Shown here in pieces: positions 1 to 9,190 of a stretch of 64,000 bases of DNA. The stretch is taken from the NCBI RefSeq assembly GCF_022271435.1, contig NZ_JAFIQY010000009.1, positions 169,279-233,278 on the forward strand, written 5' to 3'. A program made the translations under genes and the position numbers. Positions within the stretch are counted from its first letter, which is position 1. Each line of letters starts with the position of its first letter. This DNA comes from Streptomyces monomycini. Its GTDB lineage: Bacteria > Actinomycetota > Actinomycetes > Streptomycetales > Streptomycetaceae. The notes under the pieces are model-generated. The model had not been told where the DNA came from and did no database searches. It was given only the letters and a program-made list of their open reading frames with translations.

Positions 1-930
1 GTCCGCGATCGCCTGCCAGCAGGCCTCCGTACGGTCGTCGGGCCCGGCCGGTCCGTGCGGGGCGGCGGCGCCCAGCGGGTCGCCGAGGCCGAGCGCGGTG
101 GCGACCAGGCCGTCCACCGCCATCAGATGCCCGATGACCCCGGCCACGGTGGTGCGCCGCTCGGCGGCCCGCTCGTCCTCGAACCAGCGCAGCCGCACCG
201 GAGCCTGCCACTCCGCCTCGCCCATGTCGCTGAGCAGCGCGTCCAGCTTGGCCGTCTCGGCGTCGTACGGAGCCGCCCACTCCGGAACCGGGATACGGGC
301 CGGACGCCGCCCCAGGCAGCCCTCCAGTACCCGCGAGCGCAGCAGTGGGTCGAGGTCCAGCGGGTCGGCCGGATGCAGCAGGCCGACCGCGTCCCGCAGG
401 CGAAGCGCCTCGTCCGCGCAGGGCGCGCAGTCCGTGAGGTGGTCCTCCACGGCGGCCGTCTCCTCGGCGGAACAGGCGGCCAGGGCCCAGGCGCCCAGCA
501 GGGACTTCAGGACCCGGTGGGGAGGCGGCGCGGGCGCGGGGGCGGGGGTGCTCCCGGCGTTCGCGGGGGCGGTCGCCGGTTCCGGTGCCGACGGTTCCGG
601 TTTCGCTTCCGGTTCCGACGGTTCCGGTTCCGGTTCCGATTCCGGCGTCGGCGGTTCCGAGGGGGACGGTTCCGCCGCGGGCGGGGTCGCGTCGGGCAGC
701 GGTCCGTCGTCCTCGGCCGCGGTGCGCGGGGACGGTATACGGGGCGGGCCGCCGGAGCGGGACGCGCCGCCGGTGCCCGGCCCGTGCGGCACACCGGGGT
801 CGTGCGGGTCCTTCGGGGCGCGCCGGGCGGCCGGGTCGTGCGGATCGTCCGCGTCGCGCCGGTCGTTCGGGGCGGCCGGGTCGTGCGGATCGTCCGGGTC
901 GCGCCGGTCCCACTCCTCCGGGCCGTTCAC
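1..930 (-). CDS. Anti-sigma factor: zinc finger fused to DinB/MDMPI-like domain (3' end off window)
   Basis: The frame is open for 310 codons from a GTG at 930 to the window edge. The first ~150 residues are a low-complexity linker with repeats such as DPHDPAA and PEPEPSEPE. Next comes a zf-HC2-like anti-sigma zinc finger (ALAACSAEETAAVEDHL, then CAPC), the HxxxCxxC arrangement that binds the cognate sigma factor. After that a stretch containing GVIGHLMAVDGLVATALG resembles the N-terminal helical bundle of DinB/mycothiol-dependent maleylpyruvate isomerases. The start codon overlaps the stop of the sigma gene (GTGA), so the two are translationally coupled. I infer that it holds that sigma factor inactive; the role of the DinB-like part is unknown. 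No membrane segment is seen in the part available. Confidence 0.8.
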   Translation of the reverse strand, partial: MNGPEEWDRRDPDDPHDPAAPNDRRDADDPHDPAARRAPKDPHDPGVPHGPGTGGASRSGGPPRIPSPRTAAEDDGPLPDATPPAAEPSPSEPPTPESEPEPEPSEPEAKPEPSAPEPATAPANAGSTPAPAPAPPPHRVLKSLLGAWALAACSAEETAAVEDHLTDCAPCADEALRLRDAVGLLHPADPLDLDPLLRSRVLEGCLGRRPARIPVPEWAAPYDAETAKLDALLSDMGEAEWQAPVRLRWFEDERAAERRTTVAGVIGHLMAVDGLVATALGLGDPLGAAAPHGPAGPDDRTEACWQAIAD

Positions 931-1538
931 GGCTGCCGTCCGGGTCCGGGGCCGCTCGGCGGGGACTCCGCCGGCCGCGCGGGCGGCAGGGCCTGGTGGT
1001 TGTGCGCGGTGGACAGCAGCTGCAGGCCCAGCCGCAGCCGCCGCCGGGCCTCGTCCTCGGTGACGCCGAGGTCGGCGGCGGTCTGGCGGTAGTCACGGCG
1101 CTGGAAGTAGGCCAGCTCCAGGGCGGCGCGCAGCGGGGCGGGCATGGACGTGACGATGTAGTCGGCGCGGGCGGCGGTGGAGGCGGCGCGGATCTGGCGT
1201 TCCAGCTCGGCGGGCTCGGGGGCGTCCTCGCCGCGGTCCCGGGCCGAGGCGGCCCCGGCCTGCCGGAGCCGGTGCACGGACTGGCGGTGGGCGAGCTGGG
1301 CCACCCAGGAGCGCAGCGACCCCTGCTTGGGGTCGTAGGAGTCGGGGTTCTCCCAGATGTAGCCGAAGACCTCACGGGTGATGCGGTCGGCGGCGGTCTC
1401 GCTGCCGAGGACCCGGCGGGCAAGGCTGTGCACAAGCGAAGCGAACCGGTCGTACAGCTCGCCGAGCGCGGCCGCCTCGCCGCGCGCCAGCCGCTGCTGC
1501 ATCCGCCTGTCCCAGCGCGGTGGTGCGTCATGTCCCAT
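927..1538 (-). CDS. Sigma-70 family (ECF-like) RNA polymerase sigma factor
   Basis: 203 aa. The N-terminal part (LARGEAAALGELYDRFASLV, then an ETAADRITREVFGYIW segment) matches sigma region 2, and the later part (PAPLRAALELAYFQRRDYRQ with TAADLGVTEDEAR) matches the region 4 helix-turn-helix. The ATG at 1538 was chosen because residues upstream in the same frame are low quality and the MGHDAPP start places region 2 at the normal distance. It is followed by an anti-sigma factor with a 4-bp overlap, a classical sigma/anti-sigma cassette. The C-terminus is a short Pro-rich tail. The recognised promoters cannot be read from the sequence. Confidence 0.85.
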   Translation of the reverse strand: MGHDAPPRWDRRMQQRLARGEAAALGELYDRFASLVHSLARRVLGSETAADRITREVFGYIWENPDSYDPKQGSLRSWVAQLAHRQSVHRLRQAGAASARDRGEDAPEPAELERQIRAASTAARADYIVTSMPAPLRAALELAYFQRRDYRQTAADLGVTEDEARRRLRLGLQLLSTAHNHQALPPARPAESPPSGPGPGRQP

Positions 1539-1891
1539 CCGGCCCCCATCCCTCGCCGCCGCCGTGCCCCGCGGTCCCGCACTCCACCGTGCCATCGAAT
1601 GTAGTGGTCCGGTCCGACATTGTTGCCCCTTTGCGGCAAACCCGCCCTGCCGGTGGTCCACGGATGGTATGGAGACGGTCACTTTTGGTGGTATTGCCCG
1701 CTCACAGTGGATCGAAGCGCAACCGTTCACGTCCGTATCTGCCGATGTGTTACCCGTGTGTGACCGGTTCCGGGGGAAAGTTCCCCGCTCACTGGGCATA
1801 GCCTTGGAGAGGAACGGCCCGTTGCGCACAGAATTCTGAAGAGTTTCAGGGGAGAACGGCCGGGCAGTCGAGGCGGGAAGGGCGCATTCCG
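1539..1891. other. Divergent intergenic region between sigma factor and STAS genes
   Basis: 353 bp without a convincing gene. It must hold the promoters for both divergent transcripts. It is locally less GC-rich (for example around 1650-1770) than the flanking genes. No sigma-specific promoter or operator could be assigned with confidence. Confidence 0.5.
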
Positions 1892-2317
1892 GTGGGTATC
1901 GGGAAGTGTCCCGTCCGCAAGCGAGCGAAAGGCTTCGAGCGCGTGTCGTTGAAGGTGGCAGAAGGCGAGCAGGGCCGCTGGGCCGTGTTGCAGGTCTCCG
2001 GCGAGATGGACCTGGTCACGTCGCCGGCGGTGCGCCAGCACGTGCACGACGCGGTCGCGGAGGGCCGTCGCAGCGTGGTGCTCGACCTCTCGGAGGTCCA
2101 GTTCTGCGACTCCAGCGGCGTGGGTGTACTGATCGCCGCCCGCCGGTTGATGCGGTCCTGCCAGGGGCGGCTGCGGCTGATCCTGCCCGCGCAGGGCGCG
2201 GTGGACGGCTCGCACGTCAACCGGGTGCTCGCGGCGCTCGGCGTGCGCCGTCTCTTCGAGGTCTACCCGGACCTGGACACGGCGGTCGACGAGGCGGCGG
2301 CCCCGCTGTCCGCGTAA
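1892..2317 (+). CDS. STAS-domain anti-sigma factor antagonist (BldG/SpoIIAA type)
   Basis: 141 aa with a GTG start at 1892. The core WAVLQVSGEMDLVTSPAVR begins the STAS fold, and VQFCDSSGVGVL carries the DSSG motif whose serine is phosphorylated by RsbW/SpoIIAB-type kinases. Unphosphorylated proteins of this family bind the kinase/anti-sigma factor and free a sigma factor. A later GTG at 1944 (VSLKVAEG) would give a domain-only protein of about 124 aa and cannot be excluded. It is divergent from the ECF-like sigma gene, which suggests but does not prove a shared regulatory circuit. An RsbW-like ATPase is encoded far away at 37.6 kb. Confidence 0.85.
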   Translation: MGIGKCPVRKRAKGFERVSLKVAEGEQGRWAVLQVSGEMDLVTSPAVRQHVHDAVAEGRRSVVLDLSEVQFCDSSGVGVLIAARRLMRSCQGRLRLILPAQGAVDGSHVNRVLAALGVRRLFEVYPDLDTAVDEAAAPLSA

Positions 2318-2535
2318 CTCCGCGAGGCCCGCCGGGGGCGGGGCGCCTGACGGCGGGACCCGCCGATCGCCCATGGCGCAGAGTTACGCATGAATTACCC
2401 AGCGTGATGAAAAGTGGATCGGGAACCGCCTTTCCTCCTCCTGATCAATTCAACTCGCCATAAACATGGTGAAATCCTCACCCCGCATCCTCACCCCGCA
2501 TCCTCTCCCCACGCCTCTTCCCGAGCCCTCACCCC

Positions 2536-3726
2536 TCACCCCGCATCCCGGGGGAATTCCGCCCGCACGAGAAATCCCCCGTCCGCCGTGTGCCCGGCCT
2601 CCAGCAGCCCGCCCAGGCTCTGGGCGCGCTCGCGCAGGCCGACCAGGCCGTGGCCCCCGCCCGGCAGCGCCGGGGCCGGCGCGGAGGCGTCCGGCGGCCC
2701 GTTGCGCACCTCCACCCGCAGTCCTTGCGGGGTCACCGGCTCCCCGTCGCGGGCGTCCGGCTCCGCCCCCACCGCCGCGACCCGCACCCGTACCCGCGCG
2801 CCCGGCGCGTGCTTGCGTACGTTGGTCAGCGCCTCCTGGACGGTACGGAAGGCCGCCCGTTCCACGGCCTTGGCCCCGGCCGCCCCGTCCGGCACCTCGT
2901 GCTCGTACACGACGTCCAGGGCGCTCATCTCGATCAGCCGCGGCAGTTCGGCCAGATCCGGCTGCGGTGCCGGTTCCCGCGCGTCCGCGCTGCCGCCGCC
3001 GGCCGCCCGCAGGATGCCGACCATGTGCCGCAGCTCCTCCAGGGTCCGTACGGACAGCTCGCGGATCGTCCGGGCCGACTCCCGTACGGCGTCCTCCCCG
3101 GCGCTCACCTGCACTGCCCCGGCCTGGAGGCTGATCAGGCTCACCTGGTGCGCGACCACGTCGTGCATCTCGCGGGCCAGCCGCGCCCGCTCGGTGGCCA
3201 GCACCCGGTCCGCGTTCAGCCGGTCCTCGCGGCGCAGGCTGCGGGTCAGGTCGTCCACTCGGGCGGCGAGTTCGCGGCGGGTGCGCACCAGCAGGCCCAG
3301 CGCGATGGGCGCGGCCGAGGTCACCGTCGCGTCGATCAGCACCTGGATGTTCTCGCGGTACGCGCCCGGGTCCAGGTCGGAGAGCGGGTACGGGAGGCAG
3401 TGCGCGGCGATCAGCAGCGCGGCGCAGACGCCGAGCCGGGCGCGGCCGGGGCGCAGCGCGGCGAGGGTGTAGAGGGCGATCATCGGCGCGAACCAGATGT
3501 AGCCGATGTAGAGGCCGGGGAGGGTGCCGAGGAAGACGGCGAGCGGCAGCCGGCGCCGCAGCAGCAGCGCGGCGGCGGCGACCAGGGAGACGCCCAACTC
3601 CAGGCCCAGGTCCAGACCGTTGACGAGGAACGCGTCCACCATGGACAGCAGCATCGGCACGGCCAGGGGCACGACCGCGGGTACGGCCCGGCGTATGCCG
3701 CCGGAGAGGCCGCCGCCCGCGGTCAC
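2536..3726 (-). CDS. NarL-type two-component sensor histidine kinase
   Basis: 396 aa with a GTG start at 3726, overlapping the stop of the response regulator by 4 bp (GTGA). The N-terminal ~130 residues are hydrophobic with about five membrane segments (for example VSLVAAAALLL and MIALYTLAAL). The HisKA_3 dimerisation box is REMHDVVAHQVSLISLQAGA with the phospho-acceptor His. The N-box is QEALTNVRKHAPGARVRV and the G-box GGHGLVGLRERAQSLGG. It has the architecture of DesK/LiaS-like membrane sensors that phosphorylate LuxR-type regulators. The input domain is only membrane helices, so the stimulus is unknown. It forms an operon with the upstream regulator on the minus strand. Confidence 0.9.
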   Translation of the reverse strand: MTAGGGLSGGIRRAVPAVVPLAVPMLLSMVDAFLVNGLDLGLELGVSLVAAAALLLRRRLPLAVFLGTLPGLYIGYIWFAPMIALYTLAALRPGRARLGVCAALLIAAHCLPYPLSDLDPGAYRENIQVLIDATVTSAAPIALGLLVRTRRELAARVDDLTRSLRREDRLNADRVLATERARLAREMHDVVAHQVSLISLQAGAVQVSAGEDAVRESARTIRELSVRTLEELRHMVGILRAAGGGSADAREPAPQPDLAELPRLIEMSALDVVYEHEVPDGAAGAKAVERAAFRTVQEALTNVRKHAPGARVRVRVAAVGAEPDARDGEPVTPQGLRVEVRNGPPDASAPAPALPGGGHGLVGLRERAQSLGGLLEAGHTADGGFLVRAEFPRDAG

Positions 3727-4376
3727 CGGGGGCCGCCCGCGACGAGGCCCGCGCGGTCCGCGAGGATCGCCGCCTGGACCCGGTTGAGTCCGCCCAGCTT
3801 GCCGAGCAGCGCCCGCACATGGTCCTTGACGGTGCTCGGCGCCAGGCCCATCCGCTCCGCGATCTGCGCGTTGCCCAGGCCCTCGCCGAGCAGCGCCAGC
3901 ACCTCGGACTCCCGCGGCGTCAGCGCCCCTACGGCGCGGACCGCCGCGGCCTGGTCCTCGGCGGTGAGGAAGCCGCCGATCACGGCCCGGGTGACGCCCG
4001 GGTCGAGCACGCTGCCGCCCTCGGCCAGGGTCCGCACGGCCCGCACGAGTTGTCCGGGGTCGGAGTCCTTGAGCAGGAAACCGGCCGCGCCTTCGCGCAG
4101 CGCCGCGGTCAGGTACTCCTGTGCGTCGAAGGTCGTCAGCATGGCCACGGCGGGCGGTTCGGGGGCGGCGCGCAGACCGCGCAGGACGGTCAGCCCGTCC
4201 ACGTCCGGCATCCGGATGTCGAGCAGTACGACGTCCGCCGCGCTCTCCAGCACGGTGTCCACGGCCTCGCCGCCGCCGCAGTCCGCGACCGTCTCGATGT
4301 CCGGGGCGGTGCCCAGGATCATCCGCAGCCCGGATCTGACCAGCCGCTCGTCGTCCACCACCGCGACACGGATCAC
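3723..4376 (-). CDS. NarL/FixJ-family response regulator
   Basis: 217 aa. The receiver domain starts VIRVAVVDDERLVRSGL, the phospho-acceptor Asp lies in VVLLDIRMPDVDGL and the switch Lys in FLLKDSD. The C-terminal LuxR helix-turn-helix is LTPRESEVLALLGEGLGN with PSTVKDHVRALL. The GTG at 4376 was chosen because GAGAGGGG lies about 7 nt upstream; the longer ATG form (4433) would add 19 unconserved residues. It is the first gene of the two-gene operon with the sensor kinase. Confidence 0.9.
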   Translation of the reverse strand: MIRVAVVDDERLVRSGLRMILGTAPDIETVADCGGGEAVDTVLESAADVVLLDIRMPDVDGLTVLRGLRAAPEPPAVAMLTTFDAQEYLTAALREGAAGFLLKDSDPGQLVRAVRTLAEGGSVLDPGVTRAVIGGFLTAEDQAAAVRAVGALTPRESEVLALLGEGLGNAQIAERMGLAPSTVKDHVRALLGKLGGLNRVQAAILADRAGLVAGGPR

Positions 4377-4812
4377 CGGCCGCCCCTCTCTGCATCGCGT
4401 CCATGGGCCTGCCCGCCGCACACCGTGGCCCACCCCCGCCGGACGGCGGGGGTCGGTGCACGACCTGCGGAGGATGCCGTGAGGTGGCGCCCGCGGGCAG
4501 AGTGCCTTTCATGCTGCACCACCGGGGAGGCCACGAGCCGCCGAGGCGGCGCAGCTCACAGTGACGGCCGCCGCGACCCCCACACGTGGCGGCCGTCGCC
4601 GTCGAGCCCGTAGGCCCGGTCCGCGCCGGTGACCGGCCCGGCTCCGCTCACCTCCGGACAACTTCCGCCCCGCCCGTTGCCTCCCGTCACTGCCGCCTCT
4701 AGGTTGGCCGCGATCCGCCGTACGCCTGCCTGTTGGGCGCCGCGCGGGCCACCACCCCCTCGGAGCACGGCCCCCCCGGGGCACGGCTCGGCATCGCTTC
4801 GGAGGCTTCTTC
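4377..4812. other. Divergent intergenic region
   Basis: 436 bp between the response regulator start and the M64 peptidase start. Reading frames crossing it have no recognisable protein features. It is expected to hold both promoters. A clear ribosome binding site for the peptidase (GGAGG) lies just before 4813. Nothing else was identified. Confidence 0.5.
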
Positions 4813-5946
4813 GTGCACAGACCCCGGCGTACCCCCACTCCGCCCGGCACCTCCATACGGACCCGCATACGGAACCGGGCGGCCACCCGACGCCGTGCGG
4901 GTGTCCGCGCGGCCGCCGCCGCGGCCGGACTCGCGCTCGTCGGCGGCATGGCGGCCACCGCCCCCGCCGCGTCGGCTTCCCCCGCCGCCGCTCCGGCGCC
5001 CCCGCCCGCGGCCGCCCGTACCCAGCAGGTCGAGTACTTCACCCCGCAGGGACACCCCCGGCACACCAGCGTCCCGGTCGCCACGCCCAAGAGCCTGCTG
5101 AGCGCCCACCGCGCGCGCTCCGCCACCGAGCTGGCCGCCGACGGCACCGTGACCTCGGTCGTCCGCAACGGCCCCACCGACAAGAAGGTCGACGTCGTCA
5201 TCATCGGTGACGGCTACACGCTCGCCCAGCAGAAGGACTTCCACGCCGACGCGAAGGCCAAGTGGGCGCAGGTCTCCGCCGTCGAGCCGTACGCCTCGAA
5301 CCGTTCGCTGTTCAACGTCTGGACCGTGGACGCCGTCTCCAACCAGTCCGGCGTCTCCGGCGACCCGGCCAAGGGCGTGGTCAAGGACACCGCGCTGGAC
5401 GCCCGCTTCTGGTGCGACGACATCGAGCGCCTGCTGTGCGTGGACACCGGCAAGGTCGAGTCGTACGCCTCCAAGGCCCCGGACGCCGACCTCGTGCTCG
5501 TCCTCGGCAACTCCGCCAAGTACGGCGGCGCGGGCTACAACGGCATCACCTCCTCCGTCGGCTACGACGGCATCGCCACCGCCTCCTCCGACCACCGCGA
5601 CTCCGCGCAGGTGGCGGTCCACGAGACGGGCCACTCCCTCGGGAAGCTGGCCGACGAGTACGTGTACGACACCAACGGCACGTACAGCGGCCCGGAGCCG
5701 GCCGCGCCCAACGTCACCAGGATGAGCGTCGCGGAGATGAAGGCCAAGAAGGCCAAGTGGTACCGCTACCTCGGCCAGAATTCGCCGGACGGCGGCAAGG
5801 TCGGCGCCTTCGAGGGCGGCGGCTACTACCCGCGCGGCCTCAACCGGCCCACCGAGAACTCGATCATGCGGACCCTGGGCCGGGAGTTCAACCTGCCCGG
5901 CCGTCAGGCGATGATCGACGGCTTCCACCGCCATACGGGCCGCTGA
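4813..5946 (+). CDS. Secreted M64-family (IgA peptidase-like) zinc metallopeptidase
   Basis: 377 aa with a GTG start preceded by GGAGG. The N-terminus has an Arg-rich head followed by a hydrophobic signal (GLALVGGMAATAPAASA), so export is likely. The M64 core begins VDVVIIGDGYTLAQQ, and the zinc site is VAVHETGHSLGKLADEY, a HExGH motif with a downstream Asp/Glu as in the family. ENSIMRT near the C-terminus is also typical. The substrate is unknown; the IgA name comes from a distant family member. The last 59 bp overlap the convergent membrane-protein gene. Confidence 0.88.
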   Translation: MHRPRRTPTPPGTSIRTRIRNRAATRRRAGVRAAAAAAGLALVGGMAATAPAASASPAAAPAPPPAAARTQQVEYFTPQGHPRHTSVPVATPKSLLSAHRARSATELAADGTVTSVVRNGPTDKKVDVVIIGDGYTLAQQKDFHADAKAKWAQVSAVEPYASNRSLFNVWTVDAVSNQSGVSGDPAKGVVKDTALDARFWCDDIERLLCVDTGKVESYASKAPDADLVLVLGNSAKYGGAGYNGITSSVGYDGIATASSDHRDSAQVAVHETGHSLGKLADEYVYDTNGTYSGPEPAAPNVTRMSVAEMKAKKAKWYRYLGQNSPDGGKVGAFEGGGYYPRGLNRPTENSIMRTLGREFNLPGRQAMIDGFHRHTGR

Positions 5947-6997
5947 CCCGGGTCTCGTACGCACCGTAGGCACTGAACGAGCGGCCGGTCGCCAGGACCA
6001 CCACCGAGGTCGTGGCGGCCAGTTCGTACGCCGTGATCACCAGTGACGCCGCGCTCTCGCCGGTGACGAGCGGGCCGCCGAAGAACCCGGTGACGGTCAG
6101 CAGGACCACCGTCCGCACGGTCAGGTACAGCTCGACCGCGGCGAACACCAGGAGCGCGCCGCGCACGTCACGGTTGCTGCGGACGGCGAGCACGCCGAGC
6201 ACCAGCAGGACGGTGACCGACGAGAGCGTGGTGAACTCGCCGGACTGCGAGAGCTGGACGACGTCGCCGGTCGCGGAGCCGTCCACCGCCCGGCGCAGAT
6301 AGGTGGCCAGGCCGATGTGCTCCTCGGCCGTGCCCCACGCCGCCCAGACGAGCCGGGTCGCGCCCATGACGAGGAAGAGCACTCCGCAGATACGGGAGAG
6401 CCGGCGCCGCCACCAGGAGTCGGCGTCGGCGCACGACCGTTTTGCCGCCGCTGCCCGGGCGCCGTCCTCCCCGCCGTGCGCGGCGGCCCCGGCCGCCCCC
6501 GGCCGTTCGGTGGCCCGGAGCAGCGCCACGATCACGATCAGGGCGGTCGGCAGCCCCAGGGCCCGGGTCGCCAGCACCCAGCCGCCGAGCGGCTCCAGGG
6601 CGTACACGTGCCGGTACCCGGCGTGGCACAGGCCGACGATCTCGCGCGCGGACTGGGCGAGGATCACCCAGCCCAGCAGCAGAGCGCCCGTACGCGCCAC
6701 CCGCCGCAGGGCCAGCGCCCCGGCCGCGACCGCCAGCAGCGCGACGACCAGGGCCCATTCGCCCGGCCCTAGCGTCCACATGAAGAAGGAGGCGCGCGGG
6801 TTGAAGAGCCCCTCGAAGAAGTCCCAGACACTCCCGTCGCCCTGGACGATGCCGTACACCGTCCACGCGGTCAGCGCGCCGCCGTAGACCGCGAGGGCGG
6901 CCCCCGCCGTGCGGTACGCGCGCTCGTGCCCGGCCGCCGCCCGTCCGGGGTCGGCACCGGGCCGGACGTCCGCCGCACCGCCGTCCTGCATCACCAT
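5888..6997 (-). CDS. Polytopic membrane protein, unknown function
   Basis: 369 aa. The ATG at 6997 is preceded by a GGGGGTCG ribosome binding site. About eight to nine hydrophobic segments can be seen, for example AGAALAVYGGALTAWTVYGI, WALVVALLAVAAGALAL, TALIVIVALLRA and SVTVLLVLGVLAV, interrupted by a charged loop around KRSCADADSWWRRRL. No enzymatic motif was recognised. The 3' end overlaps the convergent M64 peptidase gene by 59 bp. The upstream region is shared with the divergent kinase gene. Confidence 0.75.
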   Translation of the reverse strand: MVMQDGGAADVRPGADPGRAAAGHERAYRTAGAALAVYGGALTAWTVYGIVQGDGSVWDFFEGLFNPRASFFMWTLGPGEWALVVALLAVAAGALALRRVARTGALLLGWVILAQSAREIVGLCHAGYRHVYALEPLGGWVLATRALGLPTALIVIVALLRATERPGAAGAAAHGGEDGARAAAAKRSCADADSWWRRRLSRICGVLFLVMGATRLVWAAWGTAEEHIGLATYLRRAVDGSATGDVVQLSQSGEFTTLSSVTVLLVLGVLAVRSNRDVRGALLVFAAVELYLTVRTVVLLTVTGFFGGPLVTGESAASLVITAYELAATTSVVVLATGRSFSAYGAYETRVSGPYGGGSRRSSPDGRAG

Positions 6998-7327
6998 GTC
7001 CGACCCCCGATCCGCCGCGCCGTGCTCAGAGCCCGGATGCTGCCGACTGCCTCGTTGCCGCTGGCCTGTTGCCACTGCTGTGTGCTGCTGCCGCCTCACT
7101 GTGTCAAGGACGGCGGCAGAGGCGGCGGAGGTTCCCCCGCGTGTGTCGTGCGGCACTGCCGTACACGGGGTCACCGCGCCCCACCGCACACCGTCCGGCC
7201 AGGCTTCCCACTCCCTGCCCGCGGGCGCGCGCCCCAATCGTGCGCAACCGACCCGTGCGCCTCTCGTCCACCCCGTGTCCCCCCGCCATCCACCGCCTGC
7301 GCCCGGCCGTTGGGGCAAGATGACCCC
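6998..7327. other. Divergent intergenic region
   Basis: 330 bp between the membrane protein and the Ser/Thr kinase. No coding or RNA gene was recognised; it should contain the two divergent promoters. The sequence has several CTGT/CTGC-rich stretches but no clear operator. Confidence 0.4.
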
Positions 7328-8995
7328 ATGGGGAGCTTGCGGGGCGAGGGCCGGCTCATCGCCGGCCGCTACCGCCTGGGCGAACGGCTCGGCCGTGGCG
7401 GCATGGGAACGGTCTGGCGCGCCACCGACGAGATGCTGCGCCGCCAGGTCGCGGTCAAGGAACTGCACCTGGACGACGGCCCGGCCGGCGCGGACCCCGA
7501 AGCGGAACGGGCGCGCGCGATGCGCGAGGCCCGCTCCGTCGCGCGGATCAAGCACCCGAACGTGATCGTCCTGCACGACGTCGTCGAACAGGACGCGCGC
7601 CCCTGGATCGTCATGGAGCTGGTCGACGGCGCCTCCCTCGACGACCGGCTGTCCGGCGGCGGCCCGCTGGCACCCCGCGAGGTGGCGCGCATCGGCCTGG
7701 CCCTGCTCGGCGCGCTGCGCGTGGCGCACGCGCGCGGTGTCCTGCACCGCGACATCAAACCCGCCAACGTCCTGCTGGAGGAGGGCACCGGGCGCGTCGT
7801 CCTGACCGACTTCGGCGTCGCCCAGCTCCCCGGCAGCCCGACGCTGACCGAGGCCGGCGGCTTCGTCGGCTCACCCGAGTACACCGCGCCCGAGCGGATG
7901 GCCGGCCGGCACGCCGGGCCGGCGGCGGACCTGTGGTCGGTCGGAGTGCTGCTGTGCGCGGCGCTCAGCGGGCGGTCGCCGTTCCACCGCGACTCGCTGG
8001 GCGGCGTGCTGAGCGCGGTCGTGCACGACGAGATCGAGCTGCCGGAACCGGCCCGCCCCCTCCTGGCCGTGGTCCGCGGCCTGCTGGAACGCGACCCGGA
8101 GCGGCGGCTGGACATCCCGGGCACCGAACGGCTGTTGCGCGGCTACCTCCAGTCGGGCCGCGCGCCCGAGACCCCGCCGTCCCCGCCCGCCGCACCCGAG
8201 CGCCCGGCACCCGCGCCGGAGCCCGGCCGCGCGCACGGTGTCCCGATACCGGACGCCCTGGCGAACCGCGCGCTGGCCGCCGCGGCCCGCCCGCACACCG
8301 GACGCGCGCGCACCGTGTTTCTGGTGGGGCTGGCGGTGTGTGTGCTGGCGGGGGCGGGGGTGGGGCTCGCGGCGCTGTTTCTCAGGGACGGGGGTGAGGG
8401 CGGGGACGGCAAGGGCGGCGGGCAACGGGCGACGCAGTCGCCGCCGGCGCCATCAGCATCGCTGTCGCCATCAGCGTCGCTGTCGCCGTCGCAGGAACGT
8501 TCGGGCACCCCTGGTACGGCCACCACCGCCACCGCCCCACCGGGTTACGTCATGGTGCGCGACCCGCTCGGCTTCGCCCTCGCCGTCCCCGAAGGCTTTA
8601 CCCGCTCGTACGAGAAACCCCGCGTCTTCTACTCCTCCGAGGGCAGGCGCTACCGGCTCGGCGTCCGCCTCCGGCAGGCGTCCCCCGCCGGGCCGCTCGA
8701 CACTCTGCGCCGGGCCCACGCGGAAGGCCCGGACCAGTACCCCGGGTACCGCGACGGCACGGTCACGCGCGCCACGCACCGCGGCCTGCCCGCGGCCCGG
8801 TGGGAGTTCACCTGGGACGGCGGGCCGGAGGACGGCGGCCCCCGGCACACCTTCGGCCTCCTCTGGGAGGAGAGCGGCAGGACGTACGACGTCCTGGTCT
8901 CGGCGCCACTCGCCGAACGCGACCGGGCGAAACGGCACTTCACGGTCGCGCTGCGGACGTTCCACCCGGTAGGCGTCGGCTCCCCGGCGCGGTGA
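7328..8995 (+). CDS. Receptor-type Ser/Thr protein kinase (PknB-like)
   Basis: 555 aa. Kinase motifs appear in order: the Gly loop LGRGGMGTVWRA, VAVKEL (ATP lysine), HRDIKPANVLL (catalytic loop) and LTDFGVAQL (DFG). A Pro-rich linker, one membrane helix near residue 340 (VFLVGLAVCVLAGAGVGL) and a ~145-residue extracellular domain follow. PASTA repeats are absent; the outer domain begins PPGYVMVRDPLGFALAVP and resembles that of the second kinase in this window (28.7 kb). The ATG at 7328 places the kinase domain close to the N-terminus as usual. The external signal and the phosphorylated targets are unknown. Confidence 0.92.
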   Translation: MGSLRGEGRLIAGRYRLGERLGRGGMGTVWRATDEMLRRQVAVKELHLDDGPAGADPEAERARAMREARSVARIKHPNVIVLHDVVEQDARPWIVMELVDGASLDDRLSGGGPLAPREVARIGLALLGALRVAHARGVLHRDIKPANVLLEEGTGRVVLTDFGVAQLPGSPTLTEAGGFVGSPEYTAPERMAGRHAGPAADLWSVGVLLCAALSGRSPFHRDSLGGVLSAVVHDEIELPEPARPLLAVVRGLLERDPERRLDIPGTERLLRGYLQSGRAPETPPSPPAAPERPAPAPEPGRAHGVPIPDALANRALAAAARPHTGRARTVFLVGLAVCVLAGAGVGLAALFLRDGGEGGDGKGGGQRATQSPPAPSASLSPSASLSPSQERSGTPGTATTATAPPGYVMVRDPLGFALAVPEGFTRSYEKPRVFYSSEGRRYRLGVRLRQASPAGPLDTLRRAHAEGPDQYPGYRDGTVTRATHRGLPAARWEFTWDGGPEDGGPRHTFGLLWEESGRTYDVLVSAPLAERDRAKRHFTVALRTFHPVGVGSPAR

Positions 8996-9190
8996 CGGGG
9001 GCCCGTCCCTGCCGTACTCCGCCGCACCGCCCACATACCGCTCGGGGACCGCCCGCGTACTGTCCCGCACCCGCAACCCCCCAGCACAGCGCCCTTGTGG
9101 CCAGCAAACACTGGCGCGATGGTGCCCACCGCGGGAAAACTCGTTACCGGTGGGTACCCAAAGCGTCCGGCGCGTCATACGCTCGCCCGC

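Noticed and set aside
2536..4512. 658-codon frame joining the response regulator region and the kinase
   Set aside because: Its first ~260 codons are in the wrong frame over the regulator gene. The kinase starts at GTG 3726.
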